Below, piece by piece: positions 32,654 through 41,447 of a DNA stretch of 64,000 bases; position 1 is the stretch's first letter, and each line of letters begins with the position of its first letter. The position numbers and the translations under genes are program-made. The notes under the pieces were generated by a model. It saw only the letters and a program-made list of their open reading frames with translations. It was not told the DNA's origin and did not search any database. Source of the DNA: Fimbriimonadales bacterium (GTDB lineage: Bacteria; Armatimonadota; Fimbriimonadia; Fimbriimonadales; ATM1). Location: positions 124,001 to 188,000 of the forward strand of contig DATMAR010000012.1 of NCBI GenBank assembly GCA_035559795.1, in the 5' to 3' direction.

Positions 32654-33819
32654 TTATGATTTGATGATATTCAGACTAATATCTCCGTTCACGGTGTTTA
32701 CAAAGAGTGTTCCCTCTCCTGCACCGAACCGGCCAGTTAACCTTTCCCTCGTCTTTTTTTCATCCGATATCTCTGCCTCGCTTCTTACAGTGCCTGCAAC
32801 AGAAGAGAGCAGCACCTGCAATTATTTCCAGAGACGAGGTCGAGCAAAATGTCACCCGAAACTGTGCGCAGGCTCACAGACCCTGTTATCGGTTTCGAAA
32901 ATTGGACATCTATATCGCCATTCACCGTTTCGAGAACGATGTTTTCCCCTGCAATCCCCTTTGCTTCGATGTCACCGTTTGCAGCGTTGACTTTGATGTT
33001 TCCTGAAACCGAATTCAATTCCACATCGCCAGAAGATGGGTTATCGATTTCGATATTGCCCGTCGTGTTCGATACTTCGACATCCCCACCGAGTGTTCCG
33101 ATAACCACTTCACCCTCTGCACCTTGAACTTCTATATCTCCCGACCTTGCAGATATACGAACTTCTGCTCCAGTATCTTTTACTTCGACATCTCCATGGT
33201 CTAATTTGATATTGAGTTTCACTCCTTTAGGAATGTGAATTTCTAGTTCTTCGAATATTGTCAACGGGCTTTGCTTCAAAGTTATGGAATCCGCACTTTC
33301 TTCTAAAACCGGAGTCCATTTCGCTGCGCGTTCTTTGACGTCTTCCCTACTTTCGCCACGAATCGTCGCTTTCGCGTGAATACGCGCTTCGGAATATCCA
33401 CCGACTATTTTCACATCGCAATGTGTGCATTCCAAATACAGTGTTTTTCCGGGTCGTATTTCGAATGGCAAATCCACAGAGGTGGTTTCGTGGTCTCGCA
33501 TGAAAAAAAGAAATTCACCTTTTCCGAGCCCTTCCACGCTCGCGCGAAGTGTTTCCATTCCTTTCTGAGTAGCCATACGAACTTGCTCTGCAACTTCACG
33601 CCAATTAACACTTTCCATCGTTTCCTTCGTCATTCGCTCCAAGTAATCAATAAAACGTCGGAAAGGTTCGTCGGAAAATGCGCGTTTTTCATGTTCTATC
33701 TCGGTTTGTTCCGGCTCCGAATCGAAAGCCACGAATGCGCTAAGCAATTCGTAGGCATCCTCCGGCGTGAGTTTTCCTTCCTTGACCATGCGCAAGATTC
33801 TCAGAACTTGCTCTTTCAC
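32654..33819 (-). pseudogene. DUF4097 beta-helix protein interrupted by a one-base frameshift
   Basis: The first frame (33819 to 32785) gives 344 residues: an N-terminal helical SHOCT-like segment (VKEGKLTPEDAYELL) and a DUF4097 beta-helix with recurring GDIEV, GNIEI and NGDIDV turns. It ends abnormally in CRCCSLLLQAL. Reading one frame over from about 32811-32818 gives LLSSVAGTVRSEAEIS and later LTGRFGAGEGTLFVNTVNG, with a natural end NIIKS at 32654. The whole span is 1166 bases, one short of a multiple of three, consistent with one lost base; the restored protein would be about 388 residues. It could be a true lesion, an assembly error or recoding. The GTG start overlaps the DUF2089 stop. 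Confidence 0.8.
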
Positions 33820-34229
33820 TTCGAAGCCTCCCTCATCGCTTTTTTCGCTTCTTCGGGTGTGATTTCTCCCGTTTCTAATTTCTCCAGAATTTCTTTTTGT
33901 TTTTCCAAAATCACGCGGCGTTGATCGGATGCTGCGAATTCCACGCTCGGATGCAAATCGAGCGCTTTGAGCAATGCATCCAATCTACTGCGCGCAGTCG
34001 GATAACTCATGCCCAGTTCCTTCTCGACACAACTGAGAATTCCGCGACACCGCAAAAACGTCAGCAAAAAACGAGTCTGTTCCGCATCCAATTTTTGGAA
34101 CGGCAAAAGACGAAAACGTCCACGCACCGTTAGACCTGCCTTTTCATTCGTGAACTCGGTGATAATCCACTCTCCGAGTTTCCACAAAGCCTCGGGCAGA
34201 CCGTCATGGAGTTTCGATTCGTCTGGCAT
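33816..34229 (-). CDS. DUF2089 family putative regulator
   Basis: The 137-residue protein matches DUF2089 in its central part: RFRLLPFQKLDAEQTRFLLTFLRCRGILSCVEKELGMSYPTARSRLDALL is a helix-turn-helix-like region in which ELGMSYPTARSRL is the recognition segment. The C-terminus (LEKLETGEITPEEAKKAM) is SHOCT-like. The zinc ribbon found at the start of many members is absent. GTGA overlap with the DUF4097 gene shows coupling; such pairs are common, with the small protein likely regulating the membrane or surface partner. ATG 34229 was chosen by homology; no good ribosome site is visible. Confidence 0.75.
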   Translation of the reverse strand: MPDESKLHDGLPEALWKLGEWIITEFTNEKAGLTVRGRFRLLPFQKLDAEQTRFLLTFLRCRGILSCVEKELGMSYPTARSRLDALLKALDLHPSVEFAASDQRRVILEKQKEILEKLETGEITPEEAKKAMREASK

Positions 34230-34324
34230 GTAAAAAATTTTACGATGTAGGAAGGAAACTCGTTGCAAAAGTTTAGGAAGAAGTCCTGTTTTTATGAAAA
34301 AAGTTTATTTTCGCTTTTCGAAAC

Positions 34325-34927
34325 TCACTCTTCAGCAAACTGCCATTGAGGAGTGAGAACTTGTTTAACGCCTAAATTGCTGAGCACGCGCGAAATCACC
34401 GTATCCGCTAAATCCTCCAAAGTTCTCGGATGGTGATACCAAGCCGGCGAGGCAGGCAAAACAATTCCTCCAGCCTCCGTAACACGCAGCATGTTACGAA
34501 TCATTACGGCGCTAAGAGGCGTTTCTCGGATAACGAGTATGAGTTTCCTTCGTTCCTTGAGACATACATCTGCCGCGCGAGTGATGAGATCGTCACTGAC
34601 ACCGTTCGCGATTCTTCCTAAAGTGCCCATACTGCAAGGGATGACGACCATCCCGTCGTGCTCGAATGAACCGCTTGCGGGCGGAGTGAAATAGTCTTTC
34701 AAATCGAGAAAGCGTATCTGAGGAAAATCCTCGCCGAGTAAGGTTTCCGATGATAAGTTATCTCGCGTAACGTTCAAACCCAACTCGGTTCGCGCTACCT
34801 CCAGTGCATAGTCGGAGACAGCAACGAAAATTTGTTTAAAGTAGTGAGTCGCTTCTTTGAGGAAACGAACGGCGTAGATTGCCCCGCTTGCACCAGTTAT
34901 GCCGACAACCAAACGAGATGTGGACAT
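34325..34927 (-). CDS. ubiX: Flavin prenyltransferase UbiX
   Basis: A 200-residue flavoprotein of the UbiX/Pad1 family, which attaches a dimethylallyl group to FMN to make the prenyl-FMN cofactor of UbiD decarboxylases. Motifs are VVGITGASGAIYAVRFL at the start, VIPCSMGTLGRIANGVSDDLITRAADVCLKE and the C-terminal RETPLSAVMIRNMLRVTEAGGIVLPASPAWY. MSTSRLVV was taken as the start; ATGs at 34945 and 34930 are also possible. No ubiD lies in the window; in a futalosine-type menaquinone maker it may serve a MqnL-like decarboxylase, which is inference. Confidence 0.94.
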   Translation of the reverse strand: MSTSRLVVGITGASGAIYAVRFLKEATHYFKQIFVAVSDYALEVARTELGLNVTRDNLSSETLLGEDFPQIRFLDLKDYFTPPASGSFEHDGMVVIPCSMGTLGRIANGVSDDLITRAADVCLKERRKLILVIRETPLSAVMIRNMLRVTEAGGIVLPASPAWYHHPRTLEDLADTVISRVLSNLGVKQVLTPQWQFAEE

Positions 34928-34957
34928 CATACTCAACGGTATCATAGCCTAATGTTA

Positions 34958-35044
34958 GCCCTGGTGGTGAAATTGGCAAACACGCTAGATTCAGGTTCTA
35001 GTGCCCGAAAGGGCTTGGCGGTTCGAGTCCGCCCCAGGGCACCA
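34958..35044 (+). tRNA. tRNA-Leu (anticodon CAG), CCA encoded
   Basis: The acceptor arms GCCCTGG and CCAGGGC pair fully. The anticodon stem CTAGA/TCTAG holds the loop TTCAGGT giving CAG. A long variable arm (GTGCCCGAAAGGGCTTG) and the T-arm GGCGGTTCGAGTCCGCC make it a class II leucine tRNA. Its 5' end is only 30 bases from the divergent ubiX start. Confidence 0.96.
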
Positions 35045-35093
35045 TTTCTAAAAGCCTGTTTTTCCCTCCCCCTCTACTTGGTAAGATGACATC

Positions 35094-36314
35094 GTGGAGG
35101 ATGTTTCACGGTTTCTATTCCAGATATTCATCATCTACCTCGCCGCGCAAGTCGGAGGAGAAATCGCACTCCGTCTTAAAATTCCGAGCGTAGTCGGTGA
35201 AATTTTCGCAGGCGTTCTCATAGGTCCGAGCGTTTTCAATTGGATTCCTCACACAGACACTCATCCTCCCCTCATCTTCGAAGTTCTTTCTGAAATCGGT
35301 GTCATCTTCCTCATGTTCTCCGTGGGCTTAGAAACGCGACTGAGCGCCGTAAAAGAAGTCGGAGGAATTGCATTTCAAGTCGCAGTCTTCGGAGTAATCG
35401 TTCCATTTTTGTTCGGTTGGGCATGGGCTGCAGGAATGGCTTTTCCGCTCACTAAGCAAATCTTTATAGCGACAGCATTCGTTGCAACTTCGGTGAGCAT
35501 AACCGCAAGAGTGCTCAGCGACTTACGCGCAATTAATCGCGTAGAATCTCGAGTTATTCTTTCCGCTGCAGTTATTGACGATATTTTAGCGATGCTTCTT
35601 TTGGCTTCGGCTATTGCGATTCAGCCAACGAATGTGCAATCCACCCAAGTGCTTCCGGTGTGGCTGCATTTGACCATCCTCGCTACTCAGGCTATTATTT
35701 TCATTCTAATTATCACTGTTTTCTTACCACGCTTGATTCGAAAACACCATCGAGCGATGGAAGTTCCTGCTTCTCCTCATTCACCATTCATTCTTTCGAT
35801 TACTTTATGTTTAGGATTGGCAGTAGTGGCAAACGAAATCGGGCTCGCCGCCATCATCGGTGCATTCCTTGCGGGGACAGTTCTTTCCGAAATCGGAGAA
35901 GAATACAAATTAGAAAACCAACTTCGTCCACTCCTCCTATTTTTAGGACCAATATTTTTTGTCGTTACCGGAATGAAAGTGAATGTCGAAGTATTTCAAA
36001 ATTTTTCTTTAGTGCTCGCCATCATTTTAGCGACAGCGCTCGCCTTCGTTTCCAAGTTGATAGGATGTGCTTTCGGAGCGAGAAGTTTGGGAACGAGACG
36101 CGCGATTACGATTGGAATCGGAATGGCTCCGAGAGGAGAGGTGGGAATTATCATCGCAGCGGCAGGGTTGAGTATGGGTGCGTTCAGTGAATCTGGATAT
36201 GCGACTATCATTATGATGTCCTTGCTCACTTCGATGATTGCACCGTTCTTTCTTGCAAAGCGATTGCATCCGAAAGGAGAGGTGCAAGAATCCGAACCGG
36301 ATTTGATTACATAA
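35094..36314 (+). CDS. CPA2-family cation:proton antiporter (Kef/Nha type)
   Basis: The 406-residue membrane protein has about 12 hydrophobic segments and no C-terminal RCK/TrkA-N domain. Family motifs are LKIPSVVGEIFAGVLIGPS, IGVIFLMFSVGLETRL, FVATSVSITARVLSDL and AAVIDDILAMLLL, where the paired aspartates typical of electrogenic Na+/H+ antiporters are present. Later segments include GPIFFVVTGMKVNVE and IGMAPRGEVGIIIAAAGL. Sodium or potassium specificity cannot be decided. The GTG start lies about 50 bases after the tRNA. Confidence 0.9.
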   Translation: MEDVSRFLFQIFIIYLAAQVGGEIALRLKIPSVVGEIFAGVLIGPSVFNWIPHTDTHPPLIFEVLSEIGVIFLMFSVGLETRLSAVKEVGGIAFQVAVFGVIVPFLFGWAWAAGMAFPLTKQIFIATAFVATSVSITARVLSDLRAINRVESRVILSAAVIDDILAMLLLASAIAIQPTNVQSTQVLPVWLHLTILATQAIIFILIITVFLPRLIRKHHRAMEVPASPHSPFILSITLCLGLAVVANEIGLAAIIGAFLAGTVLSEIGEEYKLENQLRPLLLFLGPIFFVVTGMKVNVEVFQNFSLVLAIILATALAFVSKLIGCAFGARSLGTRRAITIGIGMAPRGEVGIIIAAAGLSMGAFSESGYATIIMMSLLTSMIAPFFLAKRLHPKGEVQESEPDLIT

Positions 36315-36357
36315 TAACCATCAAGTCTTGTAGCGAAGTTTGGTTAGATATTTTTCC

Positions 36358-37146
36358 TTATTTTTTACTAATTCCTCTTTGTTTTTTTACTAATTCCTCT
36401 TTTAAAGCGACAATCGCCTCGTGATCCGTCCAATCCAATTTTATGGGAGTTATCGAAACGAAACCTTCGTTGACCTCATGAACATCCGTTCCCGGTTCTT
36501 TTTCATCCATCACGATAACCCCCCCTTGCCAATAATAAAGTCTTCCCCATGGGTCGACCTTTCGGATGATTTGGTCTTCGTAAATTCTCGTTCCCATCCT
36601 CGTTATTCGAGTTCCTCGAATTTCGAGATACGCAATATTCGGAACATTGATATTCAAAAACGTATAGCGAGGGAGTTTTAATCCGATGAGCCACTCTAAA
36701 TTTTCATCCAACCATTGCTCCGCAGTTTCATAATGAATGGGAGAATCCTCTACGAAAACGGCTATGGAAATCGCATAAGAAGGAACGCCGTTTATCGCCC
36801 CTTCCATTGCACCGGCAACTGTCCCTGAATACGTAACATCCCAGCCAAGATTCGGACCATTGTTAATGCCGCTCATCAAAAGGTCACAACCATTAGGAAA
36901 AAACTCCCGCAATGCTAAATTTACGCAATCTGTGGGCAAACCGTTAACTTCATAGGCTTCGAAGCCACCGGTAACATCCACTTCTTTCAAGCGCAAAGGG
37001 TCTCGAAGTGTCATTCCGTGCCCGCAAGCACTACGCTCATGATCAGGAGCGACTAAAACCACACGACCGAGCCTTTGAACGACATTCGCAAGTTTCAATA
37101 ACCCTGGGCGATAAATTCCGTCATCGTTGATCAGCAAAATCTCCAT
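36358..37146 (-). CDS. surE: 5'/3'-nucleotidase SurE
   Basis: The 262-residue metal-dependent nucleotidase contains the SurE hallmarks: LLINDDGIYRPGL at the start (metal-binding Asp pair), APDHERSACGHGMTL, NGLPTDCVNLAL and SGINNGPNLGWDVTYSGTVAGAMEG. SurE removes phosphate from nucleoside monophosphates in stress and stationary phase. The C-terminal tail is encoded by a 22-base tandem duplication that shifts frame (36362-36402), ending KKQRGISKK. C7 at 36519 encodes Gly-Gly. Confidence 0.95.
   Translation of the reverse strand: MEILLINDDGIYRPGLLKLANVVQRLGRVVLVAPDHERSACGHGMTLRDPLRLKEVDVTGGFEAYEVNGLPTDCVNLALREFFPNGCDLLMSGINNGPNLGWDVTYSGTVAGAMEGAINGVPSYAISIAVFVEDSPIHYETAEQWLDENLEWLIGLKLPRYTFLNINVPNIAYLEIRGTRITRMGTRIYEDQIIRKVDPWGRLYYWQGGVIVMDEKEPGTDVHEVNEGFVSITPIKLDWTDHEAIVALKEELVKKQRGISKK
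36362..36402. repeat. 22-base tandem repeat at the surE 3' end
   Basis: TTTTTACTAATTCCTCTTT is present at 36362-36380 and again at 36384-36402. The 22-base period is not a multiple of three, so the two copies encode different residues (KEELVKK, then RGISKK and stop). This suggests a recent duplication that altered the end of surE. Confidence 0.8.
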
Positions 37147-37416
37147 TAGAAAACGAGTGTACCGTCCCTTCTGCCTACTCCCCTCTACTTACATATACAA
37201 AAGTTTACGAGCATATCGAGAGAGGCTGAGGAGAACTCCGAAATCGCCGATAACCGAACTGATAGCCCGTAAAAGGACAAGTCGGGCTATCGAGAATGCC
37301 CTAAGACCCTGAATAAATTCCGTTCTAACAACGACGCTCCCTACACAGAACGTCAAGGAGCGAGAATTGATAACACCCCAAAACAACTGGCTGGTGTTCG
37401 GACGAGAAAGCAAACT
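37147..37416 (+). other. 270-base leader region of the flagellar operon with three hairpins
   Basis: There is no gene in this stretch. Three stems are visible on the plus strand: GATAGCCCG/CGGGCTATC (37261-37291, nine perfect pairs), CGCTCC/GGAGCG (37335-37362) and AACACC/GGTGTT (37372-37398). GCCGATAA at 37246-37253 matches the sigma-28 -10 consensus, but no -35 at the correct spacing is present; AAAGTTT at 37200 is about 39 bases off rather than 11. It does not match the c-di-GMP-I or -II riboswitch cores I know. It could be a structured 5' leader of fliM. Confidence 0.35.
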
Positions 37417-38430
37417 ATGAATGACATGTTGTCGCCGGAAGAAATCGAGGCTCTGCTTTCTTCTCTAACGAGCGAAGAAAGAGCCACAGATGACGCTTCG
37501 ATCGAGAGGCACATTTCGGGGGGACGTTCTCATTCGCGGCGTTCGGAAAGCTCGGGCGGCCGAGAAGTTCAACTCTACGATTTCCGCCGACCCGATAAAC
37601 TTTCCAAAGAGCAAGTACGCACGATACAAATGCTCCACGAAAACTTCTCACGTCATGCGAGCGGTGCTTTTGCGGCATTGTTGCGAACACCCATTCATAT
37701 CGAATTGACATCCATCGAGCAGAAACCTTACGAAGAATATCTAAAAAGCATCAATCATTCCCTTTTTACAATCCTTTCCTTATCTCCTCTAACGGGTCAG
37801 GCTATCTTCGAAATAGAATTCGAATTATTATTCAGCATGATCGATAAAATGCTCGGGGGATTCGGGAAAGCAATTAAAAGAACTGCTCTTACCGATATCG
37901 AACGACCTCTCGCCACGGAACTCATTCATCGCGTTTTGAATGCTTTGAAAACTGCATGGGAAGCGGTAGCAGTCATTCAACCTAAAATCGAAGTACCAGA
38001 AGCGAGTGCGCAATTTCTCAACATCGTTCCTTCGTCGGAAATCGTAATCGTAATGCTTTTCGAACTGAAAGTAGGAAATCAAAAGGGGATGATGAGTCTT
38101 TGCATTCCCTATTTGGTTCTAAAACCAATCGCCGTTAAACTTGCAACTCAAAAATGGACTACGCTCGGACAAAAAGAGAACCCGGTAACGAAAGAATATC
38201 TTTCTGCACATGTTTGCAAGACTTCCGTTCATTGCTCTGTTCGTTTGGGAACTACAAAACTCAAAATGCGCGATTTCATTCGACTCGAACCGGGTGACGT
38301 CTTGATTTTAGACCAAACCGTCGAAGAAGACGCATTTCTTCACATCGGAGACTTTCCCAAATTCACAGGCAGAGCGGTTCGAATCGGTAAGAAATTAGGA
38401 TTTCAAATCACCGGAAAAATCAAGGAGTAA
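37417..38430 (+). CDS. fliM: Flagellar motor switch protein FliM
   Basis: The 337-residue C-ring protein has an N-terminal CheY-P-binding motif (MLSPEEIEALLSS), a Ser/Gly-rich linker, the middle CheC-like domain (about 55-240, with EFELLFSMIDKMLGGFG) and the C-terminal SpoA/FliN-like domain (LGTTKLKMRDFIRLEPGDVL). The conserved CheY peptide implies chemotactic control of rotation, although no che genes are in the window. It heads fliM-N-O-P-Q-R-flhB with 2 bases or overlaps between genes. Confidence 0.97.
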   Translation: MNDMLSPEEIEALLSSLTSEERATDDASIERHISGGRSHSRRSESSGGREVQLYDFRRPDKLSKEQVRTIQMLHENFSRHASGAFAALLRTPIHIELTSIEQKPYEEYLKSINHSLFTILSLSPLTGQAIFEIEFELLFSMIDKMLGGFGKAIKRTALTDIERPLATELIHRVLNALKTAWEAVAVIQPKIEVPEASAQFLNIVPSSEIVIVMLFELKVGNQKGMMSLCIPYLVLKPIAVKLATQKWTTLGQKENPVTKEYLSAHVCKTSVHCSVRLGTTKLKMRDFIRLEPGDVLILDQTVEEDAFLHIGDFPKFTGRAVRIGKKLGFQITGKIKE

Positions 38431-38432
38431 AA

Positions 38433-39203
38433 ATGTCGAACAAATATCGAGAACTCATCGAGCGCTTCCAAAATCTTCAACCTGAGTTTTGCGATTCTCT
38501 TTCCAGTTCGCTATCAGAAATTCTCGACCGTGAGTGTTCTTTGACTTTCACCTCGATTTCTACGACGAACCTGGAAAATGCTTTAAAAGAATTCCCCGGC
38601 AAGGTTTCAGTGATTGGATTCGCATTCGAAGAAATCCCAAGTCGACAATGGATGATTCTTCCCACCGATGAATTCATTCATGAAGAAACCATAACCAATG
38701 CATTGGCTCGTTGTTTTTCATTGGCTCTCTCATCGGTCGAACGTATTGATAGCCCCCCCTCCGATTTACGGACGGAATTGATATGTTCTCGGTATCTCAT
38801 CGAAATGGGAGATAATCCGCAAACCCTTCTTTGGCTTTTCGACGGGAGTGTATTGCAAAAAATAATAGGCGAGAGCACTTCGAATGTCGAGGAGCAAGAC
38901 GCAACACCTGTTTCCGCAAAACAATCACAGAAGGAACGCGATTTCGAGATATTGATGGACATCCCGCTGGACATCAACGTAGAGTTAGGTCGTGTGAAGT
39001 TAACCGTTCAAAAGATCATCGAGCTCACCCCGGGAAATATTATCGAATTAGAAAAAACTGCGGGTGAACCGGTAGATGTATACGTGAATGGGCGGCTCGT
39101 GGCTAAAGGGGAGGTTGTCGTCGTCGAAGAAAACTTCGGAGTTCGCATAACGGAAATTTTGAGTCCTCATGACCGTATCGGCAAGTTATCGGAGGCTGCG
39201 TGA
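38433..39203 (+). CDS. fliN: Flagellar motor switch protein FliN (long, FliY-like)
   Basis: At 256 residues this is longer than a simple FliN. The SpoA domain at the end (about 170-250: LMDIPLDINVELGRVKLTVQKIIELTPGNIIEL) is typical, ending VRITEILSPHDRIGKL. The first 150 residues form an extra domain comparable in position to the CheC-like domain of FliY, but I do not see clear CheC phosphatase motifs (DxxxE...N), so phosphatase activity is doubtful. It overlaps fliO by four bases (GTGA). Confidence 0.92.
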   Translation: MSNKYRELIERFQNLQPEFCDSLSSSLSEILDRECSLTFTSISTTNLENALKEFPGKVSVIGFAFEEIPSRQWMILPTDEFIHEETITNALARCFSLALSSVERIDSPPSDLRTELICSRYLIEMGDNPQTLLWLFDGSVLQKIIGESTSNVEEQDATPVSAKQSQKERDFEILMDIPLDINVELGRVKLTVQKIIELTPGNIIELEKTAGEPVDVYVNGRLVAKGEVVVVEENFGVRITEILSPHDRIGKLSEAA

Positions 39204-39646
39204 AACCCTTCTTGATTGCCGCAGGTGAAACTCTCGGATTCGATTCTTTGAAAGAAGACCCAATTCCACCTTTCTCTTCCGATGGTATCGGTTTCGGATG
39301 GATTTCGCTTTTCAAACTTCTTTTAGCAGTTGCTCTCGTTATTCTCGCGATTCGCTGGTTGCTACCGAAATATATTCATCGTTTTTCGAAGCCACGAACC
39401 GGGGGGGAAGACTCTGAACTTCGAGTATTGGAAAGTCTGCCCATTGCTGGGGGGTCTTTGCATTTGGTAAAAGTACGCGAGCAGGTCTTGCTCATCGGAA
39501 GTTCTCCGAATACAATATCATTGATCGCGAATCTCTCTGAAATCGAAGAACTCCCTGATTTGAAACACTCTGCCGATGAGGAACCAGCAGAAAATAGCGA
39601 CCGATTTAAAGAAGTTCTCGCACGGTTACAGCGTCTCGGAGGATGA
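39200..39646 (+). CDS. fliO: Flagellar biosynthetic protein FliO
   Basis: The 148-residue protein has one membrane segment (about 34-54) and a cytoplasmic FliO domain with LRVLESLPIAGGSLHLVKVREQVLLIGSS, the conserved core. FliO helps assemble the FliP ring of the export gate. It starts with GTG overlapping the fliN stop and overlaps fliP by four bases (ATGA). G7 at 39401 encodes Gly-Gly in the linker. Confidence 0.9.
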   Translation: MKPFLIAAGETLGFDSLKEDPIPPFSSDGIGFGWISLFKLLLAVALVILAIRWLLPKYIHRFSKPRTGGEDSELRVLESLPIAGGSLHLVKVREQVLLIGSSPNTISLIANLSEIEELPDLKHSADEEPAENSDRFKEVLARLQRLGG

Positions 39647-40419
39647 GAAACTTATTCATGCCTATTCGCTTTTTGCGTCTTCTTTTTCTTGTCCTTTTCC
39701 TTTGTCTAATTTCGATCGCATATTCTCAATCTGCCAATCAAGGGCTTGCAGTTCCGTCCGTTCGTTTGGGAATCGAAAACGCATCGAAACCCGAAGAAGT
39801 CGCTACGAGCCTCCAAATCCTCGCCCTTCTCACGATTCTCAGCCTCGCGCCAGCCTTGCTCATGATGACGACAGCATTCACGAGAATCGTCGTGGTTTTC
39901 AGTTTCCTGCGCACCGCACTCGGCACTCCTACCATCCCCCCCAATCCTGTTTTAATCGGATTGAGTTTGTTTCTGACATTCTACGTTATGTCACCGACAC
40001 TGGAGCGAATGAACAACGAAGCACTACAGCCTTATCTAAAAAAACAAATCACTTTGGAACAAGCAAAAGACAAAGCATGGAAAGCCGGAAGGGATTTCAT
40101 GATTCGTCAAACTTATAAAAAAGATTTGTCTTTATTTGCCAATATGAGCAAAAAACAATTTCGCAACATCGAGGATGTGGGATGGCAACAACTCGTGCCG
40201 GCATTCGTTCTCAGCGAATTAAAGACTGCGTTTATCATCGGATTTTATATTTTCGTTCCCTTTTTAGTGATTGATTTAGTCGTCGCGAGCATTTTGATGA
40301 GCATGGGAATGATGATGCTCCCTCCGGTCGTCGTCTCTCTACCTGCAAAGGTGTTGGTTTTCTTGCTCGCCGATGGGTGGAGTATTCTCGTTCAAGGTGT
40401 TTTAGGAGGGTTCCGATGA
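39643..40419 (+). CDS. fliP: Flagellar export gate protein FliP
   Basis: The 258-residue protein has a signal peptide (about 1-28) and the FliP core: LTILSLAPALLMMTTAFTRIVVVFSFLRTALGT, then NPVLIGLSLFLTFYVMSP and C-terminal FIIGFYIFVPFLVIDLVVASILMSMGMMMLPP. FliP pentamers form most of the core export channel with FliQ and FliR. The stop overlaps the fliQ start (ATGA). C7 at 39936 encodes the Pro-Pro of TIPPNPVL. Confidence 0.98.
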   Translation: MRNLFMPIRFLRLLFLVLFLCLISIAYSQSANQGLAVPSVRLGIENASKPEEVATSLQILALLTILSLAPALLMMTTAFTRIVVVFSFLRTALGTPTIPPNPVLIGLSLFLTFYVMSPTLERMNNEALQPYLKKQITLEQAKDKAWKAGRDFMIRQTYKKDLSLFANMSKKQFRNIEDVGWQQLVPAFVLSELKTAFIIGFYIFVPFLVIDLVVASILMSMGMMMLPPVVVSLPAKVLVFLLADGWSILVQGVLGGFR

Positions 40420-40685
40420 ACCAATCCGAAGTTTTAGAAATCGGACGCCAAGCGATGAACGTCGCTCTTCAACTCAGCTTGCCCGTTCTCAGCCTCACCT
40501 TGCTCGCGGGTTTGATTGTCGCAATTTTTCAAGCAGTAACCCAAGTGCAGGAAATGACACTCACGTATGTCCCGAAAATTTTAGCCGTGATTGTCGCTTT
40601 GCTCTTATTCGGGTCGTGGATGCTTTCTACCATAGTAAGTTTCACCGCTCAATCCTTCCATTCCATTGAAAGAGTAACAAAATGA
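40416..40685 (+). CDS. fliQ: Flagellar export gate protein FliQ
   Basis: The 89-residue protein has two membrane helices and the FliQ pattern VLEIGRQAMNVALQLSLPVL and FQAVTQVQEMTLTYVPKI. The start is ATG 40416, supported by AGGAGGG and the ATGA overlap with fliP. An in-frame start at 40377 would lie inside fliP and does not match the family. Its stop overlaps fliR by four bases. Confidence 0.97.
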   Translation: MNQSEVLEIGRQAMNVALQLSLPVLSLTLLAGLIVAIFQAVTQVQEMTLTYVPKILAVIVALLLFGSWMLSTIVSFTAQSFHSIERVTK

Positions 40686-41431
40686 CATGGGATATTCCCT
40701 TGTTCGTTGCTTTTTTAGCGGCGTTTTTACGCACTTCCGCAATGTTCTTGGCAGCCCCACTATTCGGGGGGATCGGAATTCCGATTATGGTTCGCGTGTT
40801 TTTTGCGGGCGCAGTGTCGCTGGCTCTTTCGCCACTCATTTACGGAAACGTCACGACTCCTGAGACGCTCTATGATTTATTGTCTCTCGCATTTCGCGAG
40901 ATTGCTTTCGGGCTTGCGCTCGGTTTCTGCGTAAACTTAGTGCTTTCTGCGGCAGAATCCGCAGGCGCGTTTCTCGATATGCAGATTGGGTTGGGTTTGG
41001 CATCTTTGTTAGTTCCTAACACCGAGATCCCTACGAGTATCCTTTCTCGCTTCAAATTCATGTTGGCGTTGGTTTTATTATTCGTAACGAACGGTCATCA
41101 CATCATGATGAATGCACTCGTTCGAAGTTACACAACGAATAGTGCACTAACTTTAGAATCATCGCTAACTACGCTTTTGAATGGATTGGCTTCTTTTTCG
41201 ATGTTGACTTTGCAAATTGCCCTGCCTGTGGCAGCGGCGAGTTTTATGGTAGATGTCGCGATGGGAATTATCAGCCGCGCTGTCCCTCAAATCAATATAC
41301 TAATGGCAGGACTTTCGGCAAAACTACTCGTTGGAATCCTCGCGCTATCTCTCGTTCTTCCTGCACTCGGCTATGGTATTTCTGAAGCGATCGACACTTT
41401 CGGAAACTTACTCAATGGACTCCTGAAGTAA
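40682..41431 (+). CDS. fliR: Flagellar export gate protein FliR
   Basis: The 249-residue protein has about six membrane segments and FliR features: FLAAFLRTSAMFLAAPLFGG, FREIAFGLALGFCVNLVLSAAESAGAFLDMQIGLGLASL and SRAVPQINILMAGLSAKLLVGI. It completes the FliPQR channel. A 16-base gap separates it from flhB. Confidence 0.97.
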   Translation: MTWDIPLFVAFLAAFLRTSAMFLAAPLFGGIGIPIMVRVFFAGAVSLALSPLIYGNVTTPETLYDLLSLAFREIAFGLALGFCVNLVLSAAESAGAFLDMQIGLGLASLLVPNTEIPTSILSRFKFMLALVLLFVTNGHHIMMNALVRSYTTNSALTLESSLTTLLNGLASFSMLTLQIALPVAAASFMVDVAMGIISRAVPQINILMAGLSAKLLVGILALSLVLPALGYGISEAIDTFGNLLNGLLK

Positions 41432-41447
41432 TTTGTAAAATAGATTT

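Noticed and set aside
37200-37253. Complete FliA (sigma-28) promoter before fliM
   Set aside because: GCCGATAA fits the -10, but the only -35-like AAAGTTT is about 39 bases upstream instead of about 11.
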